Positions 1 through 10,258 are shown, counted from the first letter of the stretch. The stretch: 64,000 nucleotides of DNA from Alphaproteobacteria bacterium (GCA_018828145.1 JAHJWO010000024.1:174390-238389); one strand, 5' to 3'. The notes: a model not told the origin generated them from the letters alone. Program-made: numbers and translations.

Positions 1-605
1 GGGCCATTGTTGCCCTCGGCGAGGAGCTTGGCCGTCATGGCAGCGACGACGTCGCCATTTTCGGCATGCACCAGGGGCAGGGCACCAAGGTCGGCGCAGC
101 GCTGGAAGGACGAGAACAGCTCGTCGTCATTGACCATCAGCGCGCCCTTATAGGCCATGAAATGCTTGAAGCTGGTAATGCCGCGATCGACGACATCGGC
201 CATTTCATTGAAGACCTGCTCGCCCCACCAGGTGATGGCCATGTGGAAGCTGTAGTCCGCCGAGGCCTTGCCGGTTTTGTTGTCCCACATCTGCAGCGCT
301 TCGAGCAGGGACTGGTTGGGGCTGGGCAGGCAGAAATCGACCACCATGGTGGTGCCACCGGACAGGCCCGCGCGGGTGCCGGATTCGAAGTCATCGGCCG
401 AATAGGTGCCCATGAAGGGCATTTCGAGATGGGTGTGCGGATCGATGCCGCCCGGCATGATGTAGCAGCCGGTGGCGTCCAGGGTCTCGTCGCCGGAGAG
501 GTTGGGGCCGATCTCGACGATGGTATCGCCCTCGATCTTGACGTCGGCCTTGTAGGTGAGGTCGGCGGTGACGACGGTGCCGTTCTTGATGACTTTGCTG
601 GCCAT
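1..605 (-). CDS. hydA: Dihydropyrimidinase / D-hydantoinase, N-terminal part (cut by window edge)
   Basis: This cyclic amidohydrolase opens dihydrouracil or dihydrothymine to the N-carbamoyl-beta-amino acid in reductive pyrimidine degradation. Only the first 201 codons are visible; the family is usually about 480 residues, so the rest lies left of the window. Metal ligands are visible: the HTH motif at residues 57-59 (in GGIDPHTHLEMP), the lysine expected to be carboxylated at K153 (in AYKGA) and H180 (in LVHAE). The ATG at 605 begins MASKVIKNGT, as in the family. It is the last visible gene of a four-gene leftward operon, 10 bases after the M20 hydrolase. The dihydropyrimidine dehydrogenase genes that would complete the pathway are not in view. 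Hydantoinase specificity cannot be excluded. Confidence 0.93.
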   Translation of the reverse strand, partial: MASKVIKNGTVVTADLTYKADVKIEGDTIVEIGPNLSGDETLDATGCYIMPGGIDPHTHLEMPFMGTYSADDFESGTRAGLSGGTTMVVDFCLPSPNQSLLEALQMWDNKTGKASADYSFHMAITWWGEQVFNEMADVVDRGITSFKHFMAYKGALMVNDDELFSSFQRCADLGALPLVHAENGDVVAAMTAKLLAEGNNG

Positions 606-615
606 GGCTGATCCT

Positions 616-1866
616 TCAGTTCACGATTTCGGCGGTTTCGACCACCGCATGGAACAGCACGTCGGCGCCGGCCGCCGCCCATTCCCTGGAGATTTCCTCG
701 GCCTCGTTGTGGCTCAACCCGTCAACGCAGGGGCACATGATCATGGTGCTGGGCGCGACTTTGTTGGTCCAGCAGGCGTCATGGCCGGCGCCGGAGATGA
801 TGTCCATGTGGCTGTAGCCGAGGTCTTCGGCCGCCTTGCGTACGCGGGCGACCAGGGTCGGGTCGAAGGCGACGGGATCAAAGTGCCCCACCGCTTCCAT
901 GGCGTAGCCAACACGCAATTGCTGGCAGATTTCTTGCGCTTTGCTTTCGATTTGCTGGCGCATGGATGTCAGTTTGCCCAGATCCGGCGAGCGGATGTCG
1001 ACGGTGAACACCACCGTGCCGGGCAGGACGTTGCGCGAATTGGGCGCGAACTTCATCTGGCCGACACCACCGACGGCGCCGGGCTGGTGATCCATGGCAA
1101 CGGCCTGGACCATTTCGAGGATACGCGCCATGGCAAGGCCGGCGTTCACCCGCATGTTCATCGGCGTCGAGCCGGTATGGGCTTCCTTGCCGGTCAGGGT
1201 GAATTCGAGCCACCACAGGCCCTGGCCGTGGGTGACGACGCCGATCTGCTTGCCTTCGGCTTCGAGGATCGGGCCCTGCTCGATGTGGTATTCGAAATAG
1301 GCGTGCATCTTGCGGGCGCCGACGACTTCCTCGCCGCGCCAGCCGATGCGGGCGAGTTCGTCGCCATAGGTCAGGCCGGCCTGATCCTTGCGGGCATAGG
1401 CGTAATCCTGGGTGTGGATGCCGGCAAAGACGCCGGAGGCCAGCATGGCGGGGGCGAAGCGGGCCCCCTCTTCATTGGCCCAGTTGGTGACGACGATGGG
1501 GTGCCTGGTCTTGATGCCCATATCGTTGAGCGAGCGCACGACTTCGAGCCCCGCCAGGACGCCGAGGACACCATCATACTTGCCGCCGGTGGGCTGGGTA
1601 TCGAGGTGGCTGCCGACATAGACCGGCAGCGCATCGGGGTCGGTGCCCGGGCGGGTCATGAACATGGTGCCCATCTGGTCGACACCCATGGTGAGGCCCG
1701 CCTCGTCGCACCAGCGCTGGAACAGGCGGCGACCTTCCGCGTCCTCATCGGTCAGCGTCTGGCGGTTGTTGCCCCCGGCAATGCCGGGACCAATCCTGGC
1801 CATCTCCATGAGGCTGTCCCAGAGCCGATCACCATTGATGCGAAGGTTTTCTCCTGGGGCAGACAT
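616..1866 (-). CDS. hyuC: Zn-dependent M20-family hydrolase, beta-ureidopropionase / N-carbamoyl-amino-acid hydrolase type
   Basis: This 416-residue protein is predicted to hydrolyse N-carbamoyl-beta-alanine to beta-alanine, CO2 and ammonia, the step after dihydropyrimidinase. M20 metal and catalytic residues are visible: H87 and D89 in GSHLDTQP, D98 in KYDGV, and the E132-E133 pair in NEEGARF. The full family length (about 410-420) is present. Its position between dihydropyrimidinase and a semialdehyde dehydrogenase/aminotransferase pair favours beta-ureidopropionase over allantoate amidohydrolase, which belongs to the same family and cannot be told apart by sequence reading alone. It is separated from mmsA by 12 bases, so it is almost certainly co-transcribed. 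The gene symbol follows the family name and is not proof of substrate. Confidence 0.88.
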   Translation of the reverse strand: MSAPGENLRINGDRLWDSLMEMARIGPGIAGGNNRQTLTDEDAEGRRLFQRWCDEAGLTMGVDQMGTMFMTRPGTDPDALPVYVGSHLDTQPTGGKYDGVLGVLAGLEVVRSLNDMGIKTRHPIVVTNWANEEGARFAPAMLASGVFAGIHTQDYAYARKDQAGLTYGDELARIGWRGEEVVGARKMHAYFEYHIEQGPILEAEGKQIGVVTHGQGLWWLEFTLTGKEAHTGSTPMNMRVNAGLAMARILEMVQAVAMDHQPGAVGGVGQMKFAPNSRNVLPGTVVFTVDIRSPDLGKLTSMRQQIESKAQEICQQLRVGYAMEAVGHFDPVAFDPTLVARVRKAAEDLGYSHMDIISGAGHDACWTNKVAPSTMIMCPCVDGLSHNEAEEISREWAAAGADVLFHAVVETAEIVN

Positions 1867-1878
1867 GGGGCATGCTCC

Positions 1879-3371
<1,493 letters not shown>

Positions 3372-3372
<1 letters not shown>

Positions 3373-4700
3373 TATTCGATACTCCGCAGGGCGGCGCGCA
3401 CGCCGTCGATCAGTTCGCCGATCTGCGCTTCGCTGACGATGAGCGGCGGGGACATGGCGATGATGTCGCCGGTGGTGCGGATCAGATAGCCATCCTCGAA
3501 GCATTTGAGGAAGGCCGAAAAAGCGCGCTTGGTCGGCTGGCCGGCAATGGGTTCGAGCTCGATGGCGCCGACCAGACCGATATTGCGCACGTCGATGACA
3601 TGAGGCTCGCCCTTGAGTGAGTGAAGAGCATCCTGCCAGACCGGGGCCAGTTCGGCGCCGCGCGTGAGCAGGCCCTCTTCCTTGTAGGTTTCGAGCGTGG
3701 CAAGGCCGGCGGCCGAAGCGATCGGATTGCCTGAATAGGTATAGCCGTGGAAGAACTCGATGACGTGTTCCGGACCCTGCATGAAGGCGTCGTGGATTTC
3801 GGAGGAAACCAGAACTGCGCCCATGGGGATGACCCCATTGGTCAGGCCCTTGGCGGTGACCATGATATCGGGCGTGACGCCGAAATAATCGGCGCCGAAT
3901 GGGGTGCCGAGGCGCCCGAAGCCGGTGATGACCTCGTCGAAGATCAACAGGATGCCATGCTTCCTGGTGATGTCGCGCAGGCGCTGCAGATAGCCGGCGG
4001 GCGGGATCAGCACGCCGGTGGAGCCGGCCACGGGCTCGACGATGACGGCAGCGATGGTGGAGGCATCGTGCAGGGTGACGATGCGCTCGAGTTCATCGGC
4101 CAGATCGACGCCATGCTCGGGGAGGCCCTTGGAAAAGGCGTTCCTGGCGAGGTTATGGGTATGGGGCATGTGGTCGACGCCGGTCAGCAGCGAGCCGAAC
4201 ATCTTGCGGTTGGTGACGATGCCGCCCACCGAAATGCCGCCGAAATTGACGCCATGATAGCCGCGCTCACGGCCGATGAGCCGGGAGCGGGCGCCTTCGC
4301 CCTTCACCCGGTGATAGGCCAAAGCCACCTTGAGGGCGGTTTCGACCGATTCGGAGCCCGAATTGGTGAACAGCACGTGGTCGAGCCCCTTGGGCGCGAT
4401 ATCGACAATGCGGTTGGCCAGCTCGAAGGCCTTGGGATGGCCCATCTGGAAGGCGGGCGCGTAATCGAGCTCGGCCGCCTGTTTGGCGATGGCTTCGACG
4501 ATCCTTGGCCTTGCATGGCCGGCATTGACGCACCAGAGGCCAGCCGTGCCGTCGAGAACCTGGCGGCCATCAGAGGTGGTGTAGTGCATGTCCTTGGCAG
4601 CGACGAACATGCGCGGGGATTTCTTGAACTGCCGGTTCGCGGTAAAGGGCATCCAGAAGGCGCTCAGATCGTTCGGCACCACGGCATTTGAATTGGACAC
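3372..4700 (-). CDS. Class III PLP aminotransferase, beta-alanine (omega-amino acid):pyruvate type
   Basis: This 442-residue class III aminotransferase is predicted to pass the amino group of beta-alanine to pyruvate and form malonate semialdehyde for the adjacent MmsA. Seen in the sequence: [13 protein letters not shown] near the N-terminus, a hallmark of omega-amino acid:pyruvate transaminases; the PLP aspartate in [11 protein letters not shown] (D255); and the Schiff-base lysine K284 in TAKGLTNG. The GTG at 4700 is preferred because a GGGAG ribosome-binding site sits 9 bases upstream and translation starts [20 protein letters not shown] at 4727 would add nine residues but has no such site. 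It is the first gene of the operon, facing the divergent RutR-like regulator. Confidence 0.88.
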
Positions 4701-4774
4701 GAAGTCGCGCTCCCATTGATTCTGCACCGGTCGGTCGTTTGGCTCTTGACGTGAGGCCGTTAAGTCCAGAAATT

Positions 4775-4790
4775 TTGACCAGTTGGAAAA
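4775..4790. promoter_or_regulatory. Candidate RutR-type operator
   Basis: The 16 bases TTGACCAGTTGGAAAA match the known E. coli RutR consensus TTGACCA-NN-TGGTCAA perfectly in the left half and at 5 of 7 positions in the right half. The site lies between the divergent aminotransferase operon (start 4700) and the RutR-like gene (start 4826), where an operator for both would be expected. The consensus is established knowledge from E. coli; binding here is inference. Confidence 0.6.
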
Positions 4791-4825
4791 ATGTTAGCAC
4801 TCCCAAACTTTCTAGCAAGGCGAAA

Positions 4826-5545
4826 ATGCCGCTGAACAAAGTGAAAAGTGCCGAGGTCGCCGCGACACCCAAGCGCCAGCACAAGGCTGATGCCAAGGCG
4901 GCGGCACATCCCCATGCCAAGCCGCGTCCGCTGACACGCATCCAGCGCGAGAAGCAGGACATCATTCTGGAGGCGGCGCTCGAGGTCTTTTCGGTGCACG
5001 GCTTCCGCGGCGCCACCATCGACCAGATCGCCGAAGTGGCGGGGATGAGCAAGCCCAACCTGCTCTACTACTTTCCCCGCAAGGAAGAGATCCACCGCCG
5101 GCTGATGGCCGCGCTGCTGGAGACCTGGCTGGCACCGCTGCAGGAAATGAATGCCGACGGGGACCCCTTCCCCGAGATCCGCTCCTATATCCGGCGCAAG
5201 CTGGAAATGGCGCGCGACTATCCGCGCGAGAGCCGGCTGTTTGCCAATGAAATGCTGCAGGGGGCGCCGCGCATCATTGAGATGATCGAGGTCGATCTCA
5301 AGAACCTGGTCGACGAAAAGGCCAAGGTCCTGCTCGGCTGGATGGACCAGGGCAAGCTGGCCCGGACCGATCCCTACCACCTGATCTTTTCGATCTGGGC
5401 CACGACGCAGCATTATGCCGATTTCGACGTGCAGGTGCGCGCCGTGCTCGGCCCCAGCCGGGGTGGCGAGGGGCGCTTCGAGGATGCGGCGCGCTATCTT
5501 GAGCACCTGTTTCTCTATGGCCTCACGCCAAGGCCCCGGCCCTGA
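4826..5545 (+). CDS. rutR: TetR-family regulator, RutR-like (pyrimidine-responsive)
   Basis: This 239-residue regulator has a TetR helix-turn-helix at about residues 60-84 (ATIDQIAEVAGMSKPNLLYY) and a C-terminal YcdC/RutR-type ligand domain. It closely tracks E. coli RutR, including NLLYYFP, the DYPRESRLF segment and the WATTQHYADF segment that lines the uracil pocket in RutR. The N-terminus is longer and basic (lysine/alanine rich, about 35 residues). The ATG at 4826 is chosen because it follows the operator-like site; an ATG at 4688 would overlap the divergent gene and absorb the whole promoter region. It probably represses the pyrimidine operon and its own gene until uracil or thymine binds. 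Confidence 0.85.
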   Translation: MPLNKVKSAEVAATPKRQHKADAKAAAHPHAKPRPLTRIQREKQDIILEAALEVFSVHGFRGATIDQIAEVAGMSKPNLLYYFPRKEEIHRRLMAALLETWLAPLQEMNADGDPFPEIRSYIRRKLEMARDYPRESRLFANEMLQGAPRIIEMIEVDLKNLVDEKAKVLLGWMDQGKLARTDPYHLIFSIWATTQHYADFDVQVRAVLGPSRGGEGRFEDAARYLEHLFLYGLTPRPRP

Positions 5546-5592
5546 CGACTGCCAAACACCTCAACCTGCGCGTCCGGTCGAGACCGGCTGAC

Positions 5593-6015
5593 TTACGTGG
5601 CTTGACCGCGATGGCGGCCCTTGCCGATCGGACCGAGATGGGTCTGGTGGAAGCCGGAGCGATGCTTGAGGCCATAGCCCAGCAGGCGATCGATGCCGAT
5701 ATGGGCAACCCAGATGGCTGCAAGGCCAAAGGCAACGGGCCCGATGACGAGGCCCAGCAGTGCCAACACGGCCGGCGCGACATAGGTATGCACCAGATTG
5801 TAGGCGAGCGTTCCCAGCGCCGTGGAGCGCAGATAGGCGAGCATGGCCAAATCGGGCGCGAGGAACAGCAATGCGAAAACGAGCCACGACTGGCCCAGCC
5901 AGGCATAGAGAAGCACAGCCCCCACGAGCATGACGCCGCCTTCAAGGCGCTGCAGCAAAATCGCGCTTGCGTCGTCTCGCGTTACTGGGCCGACTGCGTC
6001 TGATAAATGGGACAT
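5593..6015 (-). CDS. DUF4260 small membrane protein
   Basis: This 140-residue protein has about four hydrophobic segments (roughly residues 20-45, 48-62, 68-95 and 97-110). It carries the DUF4260 hallmarks APDLAMLAYL, AYNLVHTYVAP and HIGIDRLLGYGLKH. The function of the family is unknown. The second ATG at 6015 is preferred over the one at 6021 because GAAAGG lies 7 bases before it, whereas it is only 1 base before the upstream ATG. It converges on the rutR-like gene and is not obviously in an operon. Confidence 0.85.
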   Translation of the reverse strand: MSHLSDAVGPVTRDDASAILLQRLEGGVMLVGAVLLYAWLGQSWLVFALLFLAPDLAMLAYLRSTALGTLAYNLVHTYVAPAVLALLGLVIGPVAFGLAAIWVAHIGIDRLLGYGLKHRSGFHQTHLGPIGKGRHRGQAT

Positions 6016-6110
6016 GAGCATTCCTTTCTCTGCTGGAAGGACGCTACTTCATTCATGCGTGTCTGGCATTTGCCGATAGATGCAGGACTGCCATTCATTG
6101 ATGAATGGGA

Positions 6111-7178
6111 TCAGGCCGACGCGCTCAATTGGGGCCGTGCGGCAAGGTCGTCGTCGGCGAAGCGGAAGCTGCTGCCCTGGCTGGACTTGGCCCGGTACAG
6201 CGCGGCATCGGCCTGGGCCATGAGGTTGGCGGGCATGGCATGGGGCGCCGTGCTCACGACGAGACCGAGGCTGATGCCCACACGCACGGACAGGCCGGGA
6301 AGATCGATCGGCGCCTCGATCAGGGCGATGCAGTCGCGCGCCAGGTCGGAGAGGGAGAGATGGTCCAGCCGGCCGGTGGTGAGCAGGACGAATTCGTCGC
6401 CACCGAAGCGGGCGAGCAGTTCGCCGGGATGCAGCAGGCCGGAAAGTCGGTCCGCCACCGCGCGCAGCACATTGTCGCCCGCGGCATGGCCGAAGCTGTC
6501 ATTGATGATCTTGAAGCCATCGAGATCGAAAGCGATGATGGCAAAAGGGCGCGCGTCGGCGGTGAGATCGGCCAGGGCGGTTTCGAAGGCGAGCCGGTTG
6601 GCCAGACCGGTCAGCACATCGCTGCGCGACTGATGATGGGCAAGGCGGCGCTGCCGCTCGATATCGGCGACCAGGGTCCGCAGCCTGACCAGCAGCAGGA
6701 AGACGACCAGCAGCAAGCCGCCGACAAGCGGGATGCGGATCGGGGCGTAGCCGCGAAACAGCTCGTCCGCGCGGGACGTCGGCGTCCAGGTGAGAAAGCT
6801 GCCGGATGGCGCCTCCCCGGCCAGCAGGGGAATCTGCTGCAGGCCGCGCTCGGTGCTGACTTCGGTGGAAAGATGGACATCACGCAGGCCGGTGGTGCGG
6901 GCCAGAAGGTCGATCCCGGCTTCGGTCAAGGGGCCGTTGTGGCCGGAAATCGCATCAATGGCATTGGCGGCCCGCAACCGCTCGGCGTCGAGATCGGCGC
7001 GTTCGATGGCCTGCAGGATCTGCAGGGCCGAGCCGACCAGCAAGGTCACGGTCACCAGCAGGACGCCGGCACAGAGCAGCACCAGGCGCCCGATCTTGTT
7101 GATACCGTTATACTCGTCCGACCGCGCGGCCGCGACGGCCGGCAGCGCGCCGGGATGGTCTATTGTTTGTAGAAGCAT
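6111..7178 (-). CDS. Membrane-anchored GGDEF diguanylate cyclase
   Basis: This 355-residue protein is predicted to make cyclic di-GMP. Two membrane helices (about 31-53 and 149-166) bracket a roughly 95-residue segment likely to be periplasmic. A short coil and a GGDEF domain follow (about 180-340). The catalytic motif GGDEF is intact at 259-263 (in ARFGGDEFVLL), and substrate-binding residues are visible in FDLDGFKIINDSFGH. The usual RxxD inhibitory site five residues before GGDEF is replaced by HPGE, so product inhibition through that site is not expected. The ATG at 7178 is chosen because the continuous upstream frame to 7556 reads as non-protein-like sequence. No EAL domain is present. 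Confidence 0.88.
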   Translation of the reverse strand: MLLQTIDHPGALPAVAAARSDEYNGINKIGRLVLLCAGVLLVTVTLLVGSALQILQAIERADLDAERLRAANAIDAISGHNGPLTEAGIDLLARTTGLRDVHLSTEVSTERGLQQIPLLAGEAPSGSFLTWTPTSRADELFRGYAPIRIPLVGGLLLVVFLLLVRLRTLVADIERQRRLAHHQSRSDVLTGLANRLAFETALADLTADARPFAIIAFDLDGFKIINDSFGHAAGDNVLRAVADRLSGLLHPGELLARFGGDEFVLLTTGRLDHLSLSDLARDCIALIEAPIDLPGLSVRVGISLGLVVSTAPHAMPANLMAQADAALYRAKSSQGSSFRFADDDLAARPQLSASA

Positions 7179-7613
7179 TGCCCCGCGTCCTAAGCGCGGA
7201 GAGTGTGAGCCCCAACTCCTTGGTAAAGCGTTAGCAACGTGGCCCAAGCGGCCACAGTCTCGCCTTATTGAGTGCCGGGAGGCCTTGCGGCGGCCCGAAA
7301 TGTTGATGGAACGCGAATAAAATGCGCTTTTAGTGCCTTGGGAGGGGAACCGTGGCATCACGGCCACAGCGCGCAAGATGAATCCTGAAACGGGGATTTC
7401 GGTGGCTTGCTTGAGCGATATGCGGGCGATGAGTGGATTCATTTCCTCAGATCTGCCCGACATGTTCAGCAACACGGCAGAAATGCGAACGGAAAACCTG
7501 CGGCATAGACGCAACAGATGGGCCATGCCGGCCAGTCGTGGCCAGTATGGGCACATTGTGGCCCGCGACGGCCATTAATCAACAACTCACCTTAACTGAA
7601 GTGAGTTCCTAGC
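7179..7613. other. 435-base intergenic region with a leader inverted repeat
   Basis: No convincing gene is seen between the diguanylate cyclase and the RlpA-like gene. One frame (7333-7578, plus) is open for 81 codons but lacks a ribosome-binding site or recognisable sequence. A perfect 7-base inverted repeat, AACTCAC (7584-7590) and GTGAGTT (7601-7607), with a 10-base loop, ends 6 bases before the TTG start at 7614. It could be an mRNA hairpin or an operator. Confidence 0.4.
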
Positions 7614-7967
7614 TTGATTAGAAAAGCCGTTTCCGTCGCCGCAGTTGCTGCAGCCCTCCTCTCCTTCTCCACTGCAGCCTATGCCCAATGCGGCGGCGCC
7701 TCCTGGTACGGTCCCGGCTTCCACGGGAAGACGGCCGCATCTGGAGAAACCTTCAACGAGAACGCCATGACGGCGGCGCATCGTTCCCTTCCCTTCGGCA
7801 CCAAGGTCACCGTGACCGACCAGCGCACCGGCAAGCAGGTGCGCGTGACCATCAATGATCGCGGCCCGTTCCACGGCAAGCGCATCATCGACCTGAGCAA
7901 GGCGGCGGCGACCGAACTGGGCTTCCGCAATGCCGGCACGACCTCGGTCTGCCTGGCGCAGAGCTGA
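7614..7967 (+). CDS. Secreted RlpA-like double-psi beta-barrel protein
   Basis: This 117-residue protein has a signal peptide (residues 1-24, cut after AAYA) followed by one double-psi beta-barrel domain. It shows the RlpA hallmarks SWYGPGFHGK, MTAAHRSLPFGT and INDRGPF; the histidine and aspartate that form the lytic transglycosylase site in Pseudomonas RlpA are present. It lacks a lipobox and a SPOR domain, so unlike classical RlpA it should be a soluble periplasmic or secreted protein that does not target septal glycan through SPOR. TTG at 7614 is the only start that keeps the whole signal peptide; the GTG at 7601 runs into a stop. Activity on peptidoglycan is inferred. Confidence 0.82.
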   Translation: MIRKAVSVAAVAAALLSFSTAAYAQCGGASWYGPGFHGKTAASGETFNENAMTAAHRSLPFGTKVTVTDQRTGKQVRVTINDRGPFHGKRIIDLSKAAATELGFRNAGTTSVCLAQS

Positions 7968-7997
7968 CCTCCCGGCGACATCAGCCGATGTCGTAAT

Positions 7998-8025
7998 GGG
8001 CCGCCCTTGCCGGGCGGCCCTTTTT
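7998..8025 (+). terminator. Rho-independent terminator of the RlpA-like gene
   Basis: A perfect 9-base-pair GC stem, GGGCCGCCC (7998-8006) and GGGCGGCCC (8012-8020), with loop TTGCC, is followed by TTTTT. It ends the rightward RlpA-like transcript and abuts the convergent aldo/keto reductase gene. Confidence 0.92.
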
Positions 8026-8028
8026 CAT

Positions 8029-8991
8029 TCAGCGCAGGCCCAATGCCTCGATGGCCGCAAGTTGGGCCGGATCGAGCGGCCCGCGCCGTTCTGCCTCCAA
8101 GGCCTGGTCCAGCTCGGCGACATTCTTGACGCCCAGCACCAGCGTATCGACGCCCTCAATGCCCAGCGCATAACGGTGGGCGATGATGGCCGGATCCTCG
8201 CCCCAGGCGCGGCAGAGGTCGCGATAGGGCGCGGCGCGCTCGAAATCGGCACTGGTGGGCGAATCTTCGATGCGATCGATCGCATTGGTGAGGGCACCGG
8301 CCTGCACCGCCCGCACGCCCATGACGCCGACGCCCGCGGCCCTGGCGGCCGCGATGACATCGCGCGGGCGTGGCGCGAGGCCGGTGCCGTTCATTTCGCC
8401 CGGGCTGTCGAGCAGATTGGCGATGGCCTGCACGGCGGCCGGTCGAGGCGCATCGGCCAGGGCGTCGATGGTGGCGGCGGCATGATTGATGCCGGTAATG
8501 CCCCAATGGCCGATCAGCCCATCCTGCACCAGCCGTGCAAAGGCGGGGCGGACCGCCTCGCGGTAGAGCGAGAGCGCGGTTGATCGCTCGTCGCGGGGCG
8601 GCTGGCCGGCGGGATACTCGAAGTCATCGGGCCGGATCTCGCTGTGCAACAGGAACATGTCGACGCGCTCGAGGCGCATGGCCCTGAGGCTGGCCTGCAG
8701 CGAGGTGCGGAACCGGTCATAGACCTCGGCGGCCGGCACGGTGCCGAGCGAATATTTGGTGGTGACCCGCACGCCGGCCGGCAATCGTCCCTCGAAGGCC
8801 CGGCCGATCATGGCTTCGCAGATCTTGTAGCCGGGTGCGGCGTCGATGAGGTCGATGCCCTGATCGACGGCATGGCGCAGGGTGGCCACCGCATCGTCTT
8901 CCGAGGTCGAGCCCCAGACCTGGCCGATGCCGCCACCGCCCAGTGTCAGGCGGCTGACGGGGCCGAAGCTGCCGAGTGTATTGGTCTTCAT
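8029..8991 (-). CDS. Aldo/keto reductase family oxidoreductase
   Basis: This 320-residue NAD(P)H-dependent (beta/alpha)8 barrel resembles the bacterial L-fucose/D-threo-aldose dehydrogenase branch in length and layout. The catalytic tetrad of the superfamily is visible: D50, Y55 (in DLIDAAPGYK), K79 (in VTTKYS) and H116 (in FLLHSE). Substrate cannot be assigned from sequence; sugar dehydrogenase is a reasonable guess. It is transcribed leftward, 23 bases after the DUF1127 gene, so the two may share a promoter, and it faces the divergent LysR gene at 9355. Confidence 0.85.
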   Translation of the reverse strand: MKTNTLGSFGPVSRLTLGGGGIGQVWGSTSEDDAVATLRHAVDQGIDLIDAAPGYKICEAMIGRAFEGRLPAGVRVTTKYSLGTVPAAEVYDRFRTSLQASLRAMRLERVDMFLLHSEIRPDDFEYPAGQPPRDERSTALSLYREAVRPAFARLVQDGLIGHWGITGINHAAATIDALADAPRPAAVQAIANLLDSPGEMNGTGLAPRPRDVIAAARAAGVGVMGVRAVQAGALTNAIDRIEDSPTSADFERAAPYRDLCRAWGEDPAIIAHRYALGIEGVDTLVLGVKNVAELDQALEAERRGPLDPAQLAAIEALGLR

Positions 8992-9014
8992 GATGGTCTC
9001 CTTGGGCCGAGGGT

Positions 9015-9170
9015 TCAGCGGCAGATGTCGAGGCCGGCAACGAAGCGGTCGATCTCGTCGCGCCGCGTGCCGAGATCGGCAAGCAGCCGATCGTCGAGGC
9101 CGTGCAGCTTGTGAATGGCGAGGCGGCGCAGGCGCCAGTTAACGAATTTGCGGATCAGGGGTTCAAACAT
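9015..9170 (-). CDS. DUF1127 small arginine-rich protein
   Basis: This 51-residue protein starts MFEPLIRKFVNWRLRRLAI and carries the DUF1127 core HKLHGLDDRLLADLG. DUF1127 proteins are common in Hyphomicrobiales and Rhodobacterales; some studied members bind RNA or affect sRNA processing and nutrient uptake, but this one is unassigned. The ATG at 9170 is chosen because AAGGAG lies about 8 bases upstream; the frame upstream is not family-like. Confidence 0.85.
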   Translation of the reverse strand: MFEPLIRKFVNWRLRRLAIHKLHGLDDRLLADLGTRRDEIDRFVAGLDICR

Positions 9171-9354
9171 GGCAATGCTCCTTGGCAACAGGGCAAAGCC
9201 GGCCCCATGCGGAAACACGGCGTTTCCGGTTTTCAGGTCTGGCGGTATCGGCTTGGCCCGCCGACGCAGCCTTGGCGTCGACAGGGCAAGACTTGCTCAT
9301 TTTGCTGGGCTTTCGCTATAGTTGAGATCGCAATACCCTTTGCAGAAATGAAAA

Positions 9355-10224
9355 ATGGACTTCAGCTGGGACGACCTGCGGCTCTTTCTCGACGTGGCGC
9401 GGCTGGGCGGGCTCAGCGCCGCCACCGCGACGACCGGGCTGAGCGCGGCGACACTGGGCCGGCGCATCACGGCGCTGGAACGCCAGCTCGGCGAGCCGCT
9501 GTTTCACCGCAGCCAGACCGGCTACCAGCTTACCCGGGCCGGCGAGGACCTGCTGGCGCGCGCCGAGGATGTCGAAGCGGCCATGCTGTCGCTGAGGCGC
9601 TGGAAGGAGGGCGCCCTGGGCGAGCGGGTGGTTCGCCTGTCGGCCGGATCATGGACCTCGGCCTTCGTGGCCAGCCATATCGGCACGATCTGGACGGTGG
9701 AGGACCGGTTCGGGCTTGAACTGGTGACGGCCAACCAGAAGGTCGATATCGGCCGGCGCCATGCCGATCTGGGCATCCGCAACCAGCGTCCGACCGAGCA
9801 ATGGCTGGCCGGGCGACTGATCGGCCGGGTGGCCTATGCCATCTATTCGGGCGTCAACCTGGTCAACGGCATCAAGGCCGGCTATTTCGTTGGCGTGGCG
9901 GGCGAAGGAGGCCAGACCCATTCGGCCCGCTGGATGCAGGCCCGCCATGGCGACCGCATCACCGTCAGCGGGCACGACGCCATGAGCGTGCGCGAACTGG
10001 TGGCCAATGGCGCGGGGCTGTCGGTGTTTCCCTGCTTTGTCGGCGACAGCGATCCGCGCCTCGTGCGCGTCGCTACGCCGATCAAGGAGCTGGAAACCGA
10101 CCAGTGGCTGGTGAGCCACCATGAGGAGCGCCACGACCCCTCGGTGCGGGCGGTGGGCGAGCGAATCACCGCTTTGATGCAAAGACATGGCGCGCTGTTC
10201 CGGGGCGAGGTTCCGCGGAGCTGA
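9355..10224 (+). CDS. LysR-family transcriptional regulator
   Basis: This 289-residue LysR regulator has the winged helix-turn-helix at about residues 5-62 (DLRLFLDVARLGGLSAAT, GRRITALERQLGEPLFHR) and a C-terminal effector domain of the type-2 periplasmic-binding fold. It is divergent from DUF1127 and the aldo/keto reductase (184 bases between start codons) and is followed by the MFS gene at 10348. Either neighbour could be a target, and no effector can be named. The sequence around the start (AGAAATGAAAAATGG) has no strong ribosome-binding site. Confidence 0.88.
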   Translation: MDFSWDDLRLFLDVARLGGLSAATATTGLSAATLGRRITALERQLGEPLFHRSQTGYQLTRAGEDLLARAEDVEAAMLSLRRWKEGALGERVVRLSAGSWTSAFVASHIGTIWTVEDRFGLELVTANQKVDIGRRHADLGIRNQRPTEQWLAGRLIGRVAYAIYSGVNLVNGIKAGYFVGVAGEGGQTHSARWMQARHGDRITVSGHDAMSVRELVANGAGLSVFPCFVGDSDPRLVRVATPIKELETDQWLVSHHEERHDPSVRAVGERITALMQRHGALFRGEVPRS

Positions 10225-10246
10225 CGAACCTGCCCTGCGACAGAAA

Positions 10247-10258
10247 TGCAACGTTGCA
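10247..10258. promoter_or_regulatory. Perfect 12-base palindrome TGCAACGTTGCA
   Basis: A perfect palindrome centred on CG lies 89 bases before the first MFS gene. Central-CG palindromes of this kind are typical LacI-family operators. A near copy (TGCGACGTTGCA) lies at 58714-58725 beside the LacI-type gene of this window. Function is inferred. Confidence 0.4.

Noticed and set aside
3375..3504. Upstream extension of mmsA
   Set aside because: It overlaps the aminotransferase in another frame and reads as arginine/histidine-rich noise; TAATG coupling supports the ATG at 3372.
7333..7578. Possible 81-codon gene in the 7.2-7.6 kb gap
   Set aside because: No ribosome-binding site, no recognised motif and atypical composition; kept as intergenic.
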